Below, piece after piece: positions 25,993 through 35,388 of a stretch of DNA of 64,000 nucleotides (its first letter is position 1; each line of letters begins with the position of its first letter). The translations under genes were made by a program, and so were the position numbers. The stretch is from Saprospiraceae bacterium (lineage in GTDB: Bacteria > Bacteroidota > Bacteroidia > Chitinophagales > Saprospiraceae). The notes under the pieces were generated by a model. That model was not told the DNA's origin and did not search any database. It worked only from the letters and a program-made list of their open reading frames with translations. The stretch spans positions 62,001 through 126,000 of the forward strand of contig JALHRR010000002.1 of the NCBI GenBank assembly GCA_022841345.1, read 5' to 3'.

Positions 25993-26636
25993 GAGCGTTT
26001 ACTGGGTGACTTTTAAACGAACAAGGATTATACGCATAAAGTTATAGAATCTCCTGCGAAGATGTGAAAAATAATTGTTATATATGGATGGGATATGTGT
26101 CATGTACAGGAGTTTTGGATGATTTTTTTGGGCATCACCCTGCTCCTTGGGTCGCAGGGTCGCTATGTTCCGGGGCTCGCTGTTCGCTCGGTCCCGTCGC
26201 TTCGCTTTGGGGACTGTCTCTTCGAGCCACCCCTGCACAGCGCTGATGCGAAAACACCCATCCGCTTTTTCGAGAGGATTTGGTATTATAATCCCCACCG
26301 GCTTTTCGCGAGGGGCTTCACCGCCTCGCTAACATATGTCGCCCTTTCAGGGCTTGAGCTACCTTGCAGGCAAATAGGACCTAATTTGTTAATGCCTTTG
26401 CATCTAAAAAGCGGCTGATATCTGGCTGTTAACTAACCTTCTAACCTCCAAAACTCCTCAACCCCTTCCTCCCGTCTGTTGCCAGAAGCCAGAAGCTAGA
26501 AGCCTAAGTCGGAATCTCACAAAAACAGACCACTTCCGACAACCCGGCTCTTCCTCCGGCTGTTTACATCACTCATTACCGATTACCGATTACCTGATTA
26601 ACCAAAAAAACGATAAATACATTTACCTTTGCCCCC
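25993..26636. repeat. Gene-free 640-bp stretch with hairpin and repeat remnants
   Basis: Several frames are open for 60-110 codons, but they lie over repeat words and code for nothing recognisable. A single unit of the hairpin family is visible at 26133-26159 (CATCACC, then CCCTGC...GCAGGG). CCAGAAGCCAGAAGCTAGAAG words at about 26480-26500 are the complement of the TTCTAGC tandem at 23.2 kb. Confidence 0.6.
26624..26631 (+). promoter_or_regulatory. -7 element abutting a small membrane-protein gene
   Basis: TACCTTTG fits TAnnTTTG exactly and ends only 5 bases before the ATG at 26637, so the transcript would start at or next to the start codon. No strong -33 element is visible. Confidence 0.5.
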
Positions 26637-26861
26637 ATGTTAAAATCCATATATCAAAATCCCTGGTGGACCCTTGCGGGTTTTGTTTCATTGATTCTGG
26701 GATTCCTGTCCCTTGTGCTTTCGCTGATTGGTATGCGATTTATGTTTTTGAGCTGGATTGATGCATTTGGTCCGTTGGCGGGATTTATATTCAAGCTGTT
26801 CATGATATTTTTTGGAATTGCCCTCATTGTGATGTCGAGGGTGAATTTTGAGGAGGAGTAA
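26637..26861 (+). CDS. Small two-helix membrane protein
   Basis: This 74-aa hydrophobic protein has two predicted transmembrane helices at about residues 12-35 and 43-65, a short charged ending (VNFEEE), and no recognised domain. It has good start context in the form of a -7-like TACCTTTG just ahead, and no ribosome-binding site. It ends 5 bases before the end of the convergent DUF5686 gene. It was accepted as a gene because of its clean helix pattern and promoter placement. Function is unknown. Confidence 0.65.
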   Translation: MLKSIYQNPWWTLAGFVSLILGFLSLVLSLIGMRFMFLSWIDAFGPLAGFIFKLFMIFFGIALIVMSRVNFEEE

Positions 26862-26866
26862 TATAA

Positions 26867-29335
26867 TTAATCAAATGGCAAACTCATTCCAAGCTTCACA
26901 CCGAAATCCCTGTACACGCCATTCTCTAAAGCCACTACAAATTCTACTCTCAGAGGGCGGATAACGCTCCAGCCGATCCTGTCAATTCCGATTGAAAATT
27001 CATTCCAGTGGCCCCGCTCAGCTGTGTAGAGGTAATCTGCACCGTAGATCAGATTGAATCCCAGCTTGCGGATAAGCGGTAATTTATCAAATAGCCAACT
27101 ATTGTCGTTCCAGTTTACATGGGCCTGGAAATGGGCTTTGGAAGTACTGTGGGTATAGAAGGGAAGTAGCTTGAAACCACGGGAGAAAACATCAGGATTA
27201 ACAAGCCAGGTCTCCATACCGGAAAAGTGGATATAATCGTGAAAATATTCTGGTGCATCGAGAAACACTCCTGCCTCCAATCTGAAGCTCAAAGCTCCTG
27301 CCAGGGTGGTCCAGATTTCGTTTTTACGGACTGAAAGGGAGGCGTGGTGCAGCTGATCCCTTGAATCATTGCGGTAAAACCCTCCAGTGTATGTGAATTG
27401 GAATACAGGATAATTCGATCCCTGGGATATTTTTCGGTTGGGGTATCGCATGAATTTCTGTCCGGGAACCCAACGAAGAGAAGCTCTGTATTTTACAATT
27501 TCATTGTTTTCAATATTGACATCTCCATCTGATCTGCCCAGATCATTGTTGGAGGCATAATCTTCACCTTTGGCAAATGAGTAATTGCTTGTATTGTTTA
27601 GTTGCACTCTTCTTTCCAGTCCGGCGCCTGCTTCCCAGCGAAGCCCGTTGACAAATTCTCCTGATCCGCTTAAACGTATATGCTGACGATTGTACCATCT
27701 GATGACACTGTTCTTTTGGAGGAGGGCTACCACCGCATTGAAAAATGGAGACAATGCTTCTCTGTCATTGAAGTCCACTACTTCATTTCCTGCTGATATC
27801 CTGAATTGTGTCCTGTCTATGGCATTGAAACCAATGGCAGAACTCGCTTTGAAACGCAAGATTTTGTCTGAAAATCCATATTGTAATCCTCCGCCTATAT
27901 TAAAGAATTTACCCGGACGGTCTTTCCAGGTTCTGTTGTACAAAGTCTGATATCCTGCGGAAAATCCCTGCACGGGATTAAACCAGTTGCTGTAGAATTC
28001 ATTCCGGATACTATATCTTTTGAATGAATTGCGGTAAGTGTATCCGGTAATTAAATTCGTGATGCGGAATTTATTACTGCGTCTGTCCATGGAATCCATG
28101 AATGGCTTGGATTCCCAAAGAATGGCAAGACTGTCTTTTTTGACATAATCTACTTCCTCTTCTTCTGTGAGGGGCATCGGGCGAATTTGCTCCCAGTAAT
28201 CAGCTTCTTTTTGATTTGATTCAGATAAAACTGTCAGGACTTCAGCTCCGAAGAATCCTTTTTCAAATTTTCTGTTGATGTCATACTCTGAATAGACGGC
28301 TGTGAAATCTCCGGCCACTTTGAAGGCAAATAACCCTGCCCGAAAGGATAATGTCTGCGAAAACAGAGACCAGGCATTGACCGATTGATTGGGCACATAT
28401 TGTTGTCTGACAAAAACTGTGTCAAATGCTTCAAGTTTAGTGGCCCCTTTTGTGAGATAGAGGTCTGTACTGTGTACTGTCCATGAACCCTCCATGATAT
28501 AAATGTTGCCCCTGAAAGCAGGATCTTCTGAGCGGGTTGGAATAACTTCTATCTCGTTGATCTGCCTATTCTCCTCATCATAATAGCTGCGAATCAATCT
28601 GTACTTATAATATTGCATGGCATTGGAACCTATCGGATTGACGATCGATCTGCCAAAATCCATTGAATTTTCATTGAAATTGAAATTCATCAGACTTGCC
28701 CGATTGAATGAAAATCCATTGTCATTTCCACTGACTTTACTCGAGACCATGATCTCTTTGATCTTGTCCGGTTGCTCGAAGAAAAACTGTGTCTCTGATT
28801 CTGAAAGATAGATCACCCCCTTTCTGGTCGAGTCGAGGATGCCTCCCAGATTACCCAGATCTCTGCCCATGAATTTCTCCGGAGCATTGAGGAATTTGAC
28901 TACGCCTTTTATATAGACATTACAGGCAAAGCCATTAACTTCCTTTTTGTATTCCGGTCTTTTTGCCATCGCTTTTCTGATGATGGCATAGGCAGGGTCT
29001 TCAGCGTTTGCTTTGATTTCAATTTCAGCAATATTATATACTTCTTCGTTCAGAGCTATATCCAACTGAACAGGGTTATCTGAGATTTCTACTTCCACTG
29101 TTTTTTGCAGATATCCGATATATTGAAAGACGAGTTGATGTTTACCTTTTTGCAATTGAAGGGTGAATTTTCCTTCTGCATTGGCGGTGGTGCCTTTGGT
29201 AGTTCCTTTAATTAATACTGAGGCAAATGGCAGGGCTTCTCCTGCAGTGTCAGTGATTTTACCGCTGAGCTGAGAAAAAATTGGGAGTATGAAAAGGGTT
29301 TGAAATAGTAAAAGAAGTGTTCTTTTTTGTATCAT
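26867..29335 (-). CDS. DUF5686 outer-membrane protein with CarboxypepD_reg-like domain
   Basis: This 822-aa exported protein has a signal peptide (residues 1-21) followed by a CarboxypepD_reg-like beta-sandwich at about 22-107 (LSGKITDTAGEALPFASVLI, then GTTANAEGKF). The long DUF5686 region that follows has a conserved AEDPAYAIIRKAM segment and then many amphipathic strands typical of an outer-membrane barrel. The last residues, KLGMSLPFD, are hydrophobic strand-like. DUF5686 proteins are widespread in Bacteroidota; their substrate is not known. It is a single gene, convergent with the small membrane-protein gene. Confidence 0.88.
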   Translation of the reverse strand: MIQKRTLLLLFQTLFILPIFSQLSGKITDTAGEALPFASVLIKGTTKGTTANAEGKFTLQLQKGKHQLVFQYIGYLQKTVEVEISDNPVQLDIALNEEVYNIAEIEIKANAEDPAYAIIRKAMAKRPEYKKEVNGFACNVYIKGVVKFLNAPEKFMGRDLGNLGGILDSTRKGVIYLSESETQFFFEQPDKIKEIMVSSKVSGNDNGFSFNRASLMNFNFNENSMDFGRSIVNPIGSNAMQYYKYRLIRSYYDEENRQINEIEVIPTRSEDPAFRGNIYIMEGSWTVHSTDLYLTKGATKLEAFDTVFVRQQYVPNQSVNAWSLFSQTLSFRAGLFAFKVAGDFTAVYSEYDINRKFEKGFFGAEVLTVLSESNQKEADYWEQIRPMPLTEEEEVDYVKKDSLAILWESKPFMDSMDRRSNKFRITNLITGYTYRNSFKRYSIRNEFYSNWFNPVQGFSAGYQTLYNRTWKDRPGKFFNIGGGLQYGFSDKILRFKASSAIGFNAIDRTQFRISAGNEVVDFNDREALSPFFNAVVALLQKNSVIRWYNRQHIRLSGSGEFVNGLRWEAGAGLERRVQLNNTSNYSFAKGEDYASNNDLGRSDGDVNIENNEIVKYRASLRWVPGQKFMRYPNRKISQGSNYPVFQFTYTGGFYRNDSRDQLHHASLSVRKNEIWTTLAGALSFRLEAGVFLDAPEYFHDYIHFSGMETWLVNPDVFSRGFKLLPFYTHSTSKAHFQAHVNWNDNSWLFDKLPLIRKLGFNLIYGADYLYTAERGHWNEFSIGIDRIGWSVIRPLRVEFVVALENGVYRDFGVKLGMSLPFD

Positions 29336-29431
29336 TTTGAAATATTCGGCAATATGATGGTTATGTATTTTATTGTTTTTTTTACTAAAAAGTGGTTTCT
29401 GAGTTCCAAAATATTAACTCTTGGAATAGTC

Positions 29432-29713
29432 TACTTCTAATTCGCCTCGAGCCGGCTGGGCTGTTACTTTTTGAAATGGCAAAAAGTAACCAAAAACCAT
29501 TCGCACTGTTGAGCCTAATCCTAAAAATGCGTTTTCGTTTCGCTAGTTGTACTATTCTGGATTAGAGTAGCCTCACATCAGCGATCGCAGGGCTCACTTG
29601 ATGTTCGGTTCGCTCCTGCAAAAAGTACATTCAGTACTTTTTTTAGTCGCTCATCTCAAAGGTGCGATTATATCTCCTTCATTCCTGCTTTTCTATTCCA
29701 TGTAGAGTTTAGC
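29432..29713. repeat. Dispersed ~300-bp repeat, copy 1
   Basis: The first ~115 bases (TACTTCTAATTC, CCTCGAGCCGG, GAGCCTAATCCTAAAAATGC) are close to 38934-39043. Later blocks (CTCAAAGG, TCAATCCTGCTTTT-like, GAGTTTA) also match but are more diverged. It contains a GTTACTTTTTG...CAAAAAGTAAC hairpin at 29463-29490. No gene lies in the whole 29336-29880 gap. Confidence 0.8.
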
Positions 29714-29880
29714 AAAAGACCTTAATTATATATTTGATCTAACCAGCATTTTCCCATAATTGTTTCTTTCAAATATTTGCTAATCATTTTAGAAGGTGGT
29801 AACCTAATTGGTACTTACTGATAGAAAGCATTGCAAATGATTCTTTAATCTCGCATTCTGAAGTTTATCAAACGTTTGTT

Positions 29881-31092
29881 TTATACAAGTTGATTTACAT
29901 AATCCTGTAAATATTCAAAATAGGGGGTCAATTGCCCGTTTTCGCAGATAGTGGCTCTGGCAATAACAGTGCTGTCCCAGCCTTTTTCGATTTCGGGAAG
30001 TACACTGTTGATGAATTGCTCACCGAAGGCAACGGATGCATCCCGGGGGAGTTCATTCGGCAGATTGTCGATAGCCATGACGTCTATATTGTTAAGCTGA
30101 TAGGGCGCAGATTCTTTCCCGAGAAATGGATCAAATCCATAAACCGGGGCAAGAATGGTAGAAGCTCTGATGGTACTGGGAATGGAAGACTGAGGGGCAA
30201 TGTCACAGGTAATATCCGCTATGACTTCGATTTTAAATGTCTTCTTACACATTTCGGCAACAGTAAAAAATGCAGGTGCATCATTGTCCCAGTAAATGCC
30301 GTTGATAAATATATCAGACACGGCTGCAAAAGGTGCAAATGCTGACTCAAAATCAGACGGAAATGCATAGAATTCTGCCGTTTCAAATGGCTTTCCATCT
30401 TTTCTTTTTACATAATGCTTTGAGCTGAGCTGGGTATAGACTGCTGTATCAAATTCTTCATTCAGAAAAGATTCAGGACTCACTCTGCGAATTCCCATAT
30501 CGTCGAGAACCTTCACTGATCCTCCGGCAACTCTTCCCGTTCCTGTCAGCACAATTTTCATTTTGGGGAAAGTTGTTTGCTGATAGATTTCAAGTGCCTC
30601 TGCGTAATCAGTAAGGTCTTTCATTCTGGGCAGATTAAACTTTCCGGTTCGTTTTCCGTAAGTGTAAAGCGCATTATGAGCTCCTACCTTGCCTGCAAAC
30701 CTCCCAAAAGCAATCAATCGCTGATTCTTTTCATTCACTAACACTTCATAATCTACCAATCTGTTGTTCTTCTGCAACATAGCTTGTAAAAGTGGCCGGT
30801 TATGTGCCTGCTCTTTAATTGTATGTGAAAAGATGAAGTAAGTAGTATTTTCTTTCAGGAATGAAACCGGAATTTCTTTGACACCCATGAGGAAATCACA
30901 AGCACTTAAGTTGTCTGAAATATTTACCCCTGCTCCCATATAAGCTTCATTAGAAAAGCATCTTTCATCAGAAGGTTGAATAGTAATGTTTGCTCTGCCG
31001 GATTGAATCAGTTCTTTACACTGTTCCGGACTTAAAGCGACTCTTGTATCGTGCGGGATTTTTTCTTCTCTGAGGATTCCAATATGCAACAT
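29881..31092 (-). CDS. Saccharopine dehydrogenase / lysine-ketoglutarate reductase-like protein
   Basis: This 403-aa protein combines an alanine-dehydrogenase/transhydrogenase-type N-terminal domain (GILREEKIPHDTRVALSPEQ, about 4-130) with an NAD(P)-binding half (MKIVLTGTGRVAGGSVKVL at about 175-193). The ending DITCDIAPQSSIPSTIRAST resembles the lysine-forming LYS1/AASS group and not alanine dehydrogenase. It may act on lysine, 2-oxoglutarate and saccharopine, but no partner gene of that pathway is adjacent. Substrate assignment is tentative. It is monocistronic, with the stop followed by a repeat-rich gap. Confidence 0.7.
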   Translation of the reverse strand: MLHIGILREEKIPHDTRVALSPEQCKELIQSGRANITIQPSDERCFSNEAYMGAGVNISDNLSACDFLMGVKEIPVSFLKENTTYFIFSHTIKEQAHNRPLLQAMLQKNNRLVDYEVLVNEKNQRLIAFGRFAGKVGAHNALYTYGKRTGKFNLPRMKDLTDYAEALEIYQQTTFPKMKIVLTGTGRVAGGSVKVLDDMGIRRVSPESFLNEEFDTAVYTQLSSKHYVKRKDGKPFETAEFYAFPSDFESAFAPFAAVSDIFINGIYWDNDAPAFFTVAEMCKKTFKIEVIADITCDIAPQSSIPSTIRASTILAPVYGFDPFLGKESAPYQLNNIDVMAIDNLPNELPRDASVAFGEQFINSVLPEIEKGWDSTVIARATICENGQLTPYFEYLQDYVNQLV

Positions 31093-31478
31093 TCGGGAGG
31101 GATGATTTTTTACGGGGGCAAAAGTAGTGGTTTCTTTTGATCATATTTAATTAATAATAAACAGTCTATTATATAAAAGGTCTAAAGGCTACTCCTTTAA
31201 TTGTTATTTAATATAAATCCTGATCAATTAGTCAAATTGAAATGCAAAAGCTTCTTCATTTTTTTTTGAAGAAATAATTTTTAAATATTCTTTTCATGTA
31301 ATCAGCTTACACCTGCTATCTATATTGCATTGTATGGGTGATTACTTGTTAGGGCGATACCTTAGAAAAAAGAAAGTGTTTTGTTATTGTTCAGTTAAAA
31401 ACACTTTTAAAGGAATCTTTCAATCTAAAGTGTCCAAGCTCTCGTATGTCCCCTTGTCATCAATAAAATTTTTAGCTT
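31093..31478. other. Promoter region between divergent genes
   Basis: No gene is seen in these 386 A/T-rich bases. A hairpin AAAGTGTTTT...AAAACACTTT (31373-31407) lies ~70 bases before the first DUF4331 gene and could be a leader structure. A clear -33/-7 pair was not found. Confidence 0.4.
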
Positions 31479-33221
31479 ATGAAAAAACTGATCCACGATC
31501 GTACTGGCATCGCTATGTCCGTACTGTATCTACTATGCTTGTTCGGTTGGACGTCCACTGAGGCCTCCAGTCACCGGGAAGCTCCCTTGATTGCCAATGA
31601 TCCACTTGCAGACAACACTGACGTTTACGCATTTCGTAGCCCGGACAACCCGAATACGATAACGATTATTGCCAATTACATACCCGCGGAATTGCCCTTT
31701 GGTGGGCCGAATTACTATTCTTTTGGAGAGAATATCAGATATGAAATTCATATCGACAATGACGCTAGTAAACCAGGTGATGAAATCATCTACCGCTTTG
31801 TCTTTACCAAGACAAATGAAGATCCGACTACATTTTTCAACATCCGTTTAGGCAAACAAAATTTGCTGACCAGATATACTTTATCAAGAAGTATTGATGG
31901 TGGACAATCATTCCAAATGGTTATCACTAATGGTGTCGTACCTCCTCCAAACATCGGACCCCGTTCTATCGAGTCAGGTGTTGGTCTTGGAACAACGTAC
32001 GAATCATTGATTTCTCAATCTATTACAACTGCCAGCACAGGAGAGAAAGTTTATGCAGGTCCTGCTGACGATCCTTTCTTCGTGGATTTGGGAGGTGTAT
32101 TTGATTTGGGAAATTTGCCAAGACAAAATGGTCCTGCCAGAGATGGTGTCGGAAGACTAAATGTCCATTCTATTGTGATTCAGGTAGATATTGCCACTCT
32201 TTTGAAAACAGGTGCAGCTGCTCAACCAGCAAATATCCTGGATTCTGATTATGTTATCGGCGTTTGGGCTTCTGCCAGCAGAAGAATGACCAGAACACTG
32301 AACACTACCGGAGCAAGTGCAAATGAAACAGGAGACTGGATTCAGGTTTCACGTCTTGGAATGCCTTTGACCAATGAAGTTGTGATTCCAATAGGTTTTA
32401 AAGATTACTGGAATTCACTTACACCTTATGAAGAATTAGGAGACACATTACTGGACAATTTCTTTTTCAATCCTGAGCTTGCTCTATATATGGATGATTC
32501 CCAATTTGGAAGTGCAGTGCCGGCTTTTGCTCCGCTGCGTATTCAAAGATTATCACTTAGAGCCTTCGATTTTGGTTATGGAAGAGATGGTTTGTGGCCC
32601 TTAAAAGGATCAGCAGCAGTGGCAGGTACAGCATTGGATGATGCAGTATTCGGTACACTATTACTGCCTGGCCCCGGAAAAGCAAGATCTGTCGATCTTT
32701 GGCCAATCTTCCATACCGGAGTTCCAAATGTTCCGCCATATCAACTAGCTACAGGCAAAGGAGGCAACCCTCTTGCAGCAGGTAAACCATTCATCAACAA
32801 TTTCTTACCAAATGGTGGAGACATGTTAAGATTAAATATGGCCACACCGGTGACTCCAAGAAACAGTCCTGATTTCAGTCCATTGGGCGTTATTCAGGCA
32901 GCAGTTCTGGGACTAACAAATCCAACATACAATGGCAATACCAATCTTGAGTTTATCCCTAATATGGATGGATTTCCAAATGGAAGAAGACTGGAAGACG
33001 ATGTGACCAGAATCGAATTACAAGCAGTGGCCGGAGTAGCTTTAGCAGCTATCGGACTATGGTATGATGATTATGATTCAGGTAATCCGAATGCAAGTCC
33101 TGTGACTCAGCAGCTGTTGAATGTATTGACGTACACGACTGGTGTAGAACGTAATGACAAGCCATTCAAGACAGTATTTCCTTATGTCGCTTCTCCATGG
33201 GCGGGAACGGATGTCAATTAA
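31479..33221 (+). CDS. DUF4331 exported protein (first of a tandem pair)
   Basis: The 580-aa protein has a signal peptide (about residues 1-29) followed directly by the family hallmark SSHREAPLIANDPLADNTDVYAF. The DUF4331 domain fills the rest, with blocks such as DLWPIFHTGVPN and RLEDDVTRIELQAVAG. It ends with no sorting domain, unlike its neighbour, so it is probably periplasmic or surface-associated by other means. The next gene is about 70-80% identical by eye over this length, a recent tandem duplication. The biochemical role of DUF4331 is not established. Confidence 0.9.
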   Translation: MKKLIHDRTGIAMSVLYLLCLFGWTSTEASSHREAPLIANDPLADNTDVYAFRSPDNPNTITIIANYIPAELPFGGPNYYSFGENIRYEIHIDNDASKPGDEIIYRFVFTKTNEDPTTFFNIRLGKQNLLTRYTLSRSIDGGQSFQMVITNGVVPPPNIGPRSIESGVGLGTTYESLISQSITTASTGEKVYAGPADDPFFVDLGGVFDLGNLPRQNGPARDGVGRLNVHSIVIQVDIATLLKTGAAAQPANILDSDYVIGVWASASRRMTRTLNTTGASANETGDWIQVSRLGMPLTNEVVIPIGFKDYWNSLTPYEELGDTLLDNFFFNPELALYMDDSQFGSAVPAFAPLRIQRLSLRAFDFGYGRDGLWPLKGSAAVAGTALDDAVFGTLLLPGPGKARSVDLWPIFHTGVPNVPPYQLATGKGGNPLAAGKPFINNFLPNGGDMLRLNMATPVTPRNSPDFSPLGVIQAAVLGLTNPTYNGNTNLEFIPNMDGFPNGRRLEDDVTRIELQAVAGVALAAIGLWYDDYDSGNPNASPVTQQLLNVLTYTTGVERNDKPFKTVFPYVASPWAGTDVN

Positions 33222-33259
33222 TCATTCAGGATTTTTTAACCACAGAAAAAGAAATAATA

Positions 33260-35305
33260 ATGTATAATAAATTTTATAAAATTCTGGCTTGCCTCTTACT
33301 TGTAGGCTTTGCAGGTCAAACCAGGGCATCTTCGCACCGCGAAGCGCCATTAATTGCCAATGATCCGCTGGCAGATAATGTGGATCTCTATGCTTTTAAA
33401 TCGCCGGAAAGGCCCAGTAATATCATTTTTGTTGCCACATATGTGCCGGGACAATTACCTCAGGGAGGACCGAACTATTACGGTTTTGGAACCAATATCA
33501 GATATGAAATCCACGTAGACAACAATGCAGGAGTACCGGGAGATGAGTTGATTTACAGACTAACTTTCAAATCTAAAAATGAAGATCCTTCGACTTTCTT
33601 CAATATTAGACTAGGAAAGCAAAATCTAAAAATGACTTATACGCTGGAAGTTTCTTCCAATGGAGGTAATACATTCATACCAATTATTACCAATGGATTT
33701 GTTCCGCCTAATAATATTGGACAAAGATCCACTCCGAATTATGATGATTACCTGAGAAGAGCAGTTGTCACAGGAGCTACCGGAATCAGAGCATTTGTAG
33801 GTCCTGTAGATGATCCATTCTTCGTAGATCTGGGAGGTATTTTCGATTTGGGAGATGCTCCGAGACAAAGTGGTTTGTCAGTAGATGCACTAGCTTGTAA
33901 AAATGCAAGTGCTATCGTACTGGAAATTCCAATTGCTTATCTGAAAAAATCAGGTCCTCCATTTTCACCTCAGAGTATCCTGGATCCTAATTATGTGATC
34001 GGTGTTTGGGCTTCAGCTTCGAGAAGACAGATCAGAACGCTAGGTCAGGATGGAACTGAAGAACATTCCGGAGACTGGGTACAAGTATCCAGATTGGGTA
34101 TGCCATTGACAAATGAAGCAGTGATTCCAATCGGATTCAAAGATTACTGGAATTCAATCACTCCTTACCAGGAACTGGCAGATACCATTTTGGACAAATA
34201 CTTCTACAATCCTGAATTGGCTTTGTACATGGATGATGATTTATTCGGTACTGCAGTTCCATCATTTGCCCCCTTAAGGATTCAAAGAAATTCTCTTGGT
34301 GCATTTGATTTTGGAAACGGACAGGATGGATTATGGGGTCTGAAAGGTAATCCGGCCCTGGCTGGTACAGCTTTGGATGATGCGATATTCGGAACATTAT
34401 TATTGCCTGGCCCCGGAAAACCAAGATCAGTAGATTTATGGCCAATATTCCATACAGGAGTTCCGAATCTTAGACCATATCAATTGGCCACAGGGAAAAA
34501 TGGAGATCCATTAGCAGCCGGTAAGCCTTTTATCAACAACTTCCTTCCAAATGGAGGTGATATGTTGAGATTGAACATGGCAGTTCCTCATACACCGAGA
34601 AACAGTCCGGATTTCAGCCCGCTTGGTATCATTCAGGCTGCTGTGCTTGGGCTTGTTGACTCAAGATACAATACTAACACCAATCTGGAATTCATTCCAA
34701 ATATGGACGGATTCCCGAATGGAAGAAGACTGGAGGATGACGTGACAAGAATCGAATTGCAGGCTGTGGCCGGAGTTGCTTTAGCTGCGATCGGACTTTG
34801 GTACGATGATTATGTAGTCGGTGGAAGTCCTGTTACTCAGGATTTACTGGATGTAATTACATACTCTACCGGAGTAGATGCCAACGACAGAGCTTTCAGA
34901 ACTAAGTTTCCGTTTACAGCAATGGCTCATGCGGGTGACTCTGATTGCGCAAGTCCTTTGGCTTCTGCAACCAGTAATCCTCCGGTGTTCAAAACGACAT
35001 CAATGGGTATCAGTGCTGAAAATGTAGAGTTTGCTACCACTGCTTACATTTCAAACTTCCCTAACCCTTTCAATGCAAGCACTACGCTGAAAATTGAACT
35101 GGAATCGGACGGTGTTTATACAGTTCAGGTTCTCAATGTGCAGGGACAAGTTGTCACAACAGTTTTGAACAGACAAAATGTAAAAGCCGGGACCTTACAA
35201 CAGGAAATTAACACTGCAGATTACATGCCGGGTGTTTATTTCGTAAGGGCAACCAATGGCAAAGGAGACCTTATAAGTATCCACAAATTGATTAAAACGC
35301 TTTAA
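33260..35305 (+). CDS. DUF4331 protein with T9SS sorting domain (second of the pair)
   Basis: The 681-aa protein has a signal peptide ending near residue 24 (GQTRA), then SSHREAPLIANDPLADNVDLYAF and a full DUF4331 domain to about residue 560. A linker containing two cysteine-free Ser/Thr stretches leads to a type A T9SS C-terminal domain (FPNPFNASTTLKIEL, VQVLNVQGQVV, PGVYFVRA). The reading frame is open from 33197, inside the previous gene, but the residues before the ATG at 33260 are not signal-like, so that start was chosen. It is 38 bases from its paralogue and ends before a terminator-like hairpin. It probably reaches the cell surface. Confidence 0.9.
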   Translation: MYNKFYKILACLLLVGFAGQTRASSHREAPLIANDPLADNVDLYAFKSPERPSNIIFVATYVPGQLPQGGPNYYGFGTNIRYEIHVDNNAGVPGDELIYRLTFKSKNEDPSTFFNIRLGKQNLKMTYTLEVSSNGGNTFIPIITNGFVPPNNIGQRSTPNYDDYLRRAVVTGATGIRAFVGPVDDPFFVDLGGIFDLGDAPRQSGLSVDALACKNASAIVLEIPIAYLKKSGPPFSPQSILDPNYVIGVWASASRRQIRTLGQDGTEEHSGDWVQVSRLGMPLTNEAVIPIGFKDYWNSITPYQELADTILDKYFYNPELALYMDDDLFGTAVPSFAPLRIQRNSLGAFDFGNGQDGLWGLKGNPALAGTALDDAIFGTLLLPGPGKPRSVDLWPIFHTGVPNLRPYQLATGKNGDPLAAGKPFINNFLPNGGDMLRLNMAVPHTPRNSPDFSPLGIIQAAVLGLVDSRYNTNTNLEFIPNMDGFPNGRRLEDDVTRIELQAVAGVALAAIGLWYDDYVVGGSPVTQDLLDVITYSTGVDANDRAFRTKFPFTAMAHAGDSDCASPLASATSNPPVFKTTSMGISAENVEFATTAYISNFPNPFNASTTLKIELESDGVYTVQVLNVQGQVVTTVLNRQNVKAGTLQQEINTADYMPGVYFVRATNGKGDLISIHKLIKTL

Positions 35306-35318
35306 GTAAAGACAGAGC

Positions 35319-35350
35319 AGGTGCCCGTCTGCTAAAAGGGATGGGCACCT
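35319..35350 (+). terminator. Hairpin after the DUF4331 pair
   Basis: AGGTGCCC/GGGCACCT forms an 8-bp stem that is followed by TCTCTATTTTA, a poor T run. It may give partial termination, since the TPR gene follows 38 bases later. Confidence 0.55.
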
Positions 35351-35388
35351 CTCTATTTTAAATTCCAATTATTCTAAATTTTAACCGA

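Noticed and set aside
26064-26418. Three overlapping plus-strand frames of 60-107 codons
   Set aside because: They cover GC-rich repeat remnants, use rare-looking codons for this genome, and have no start signals.
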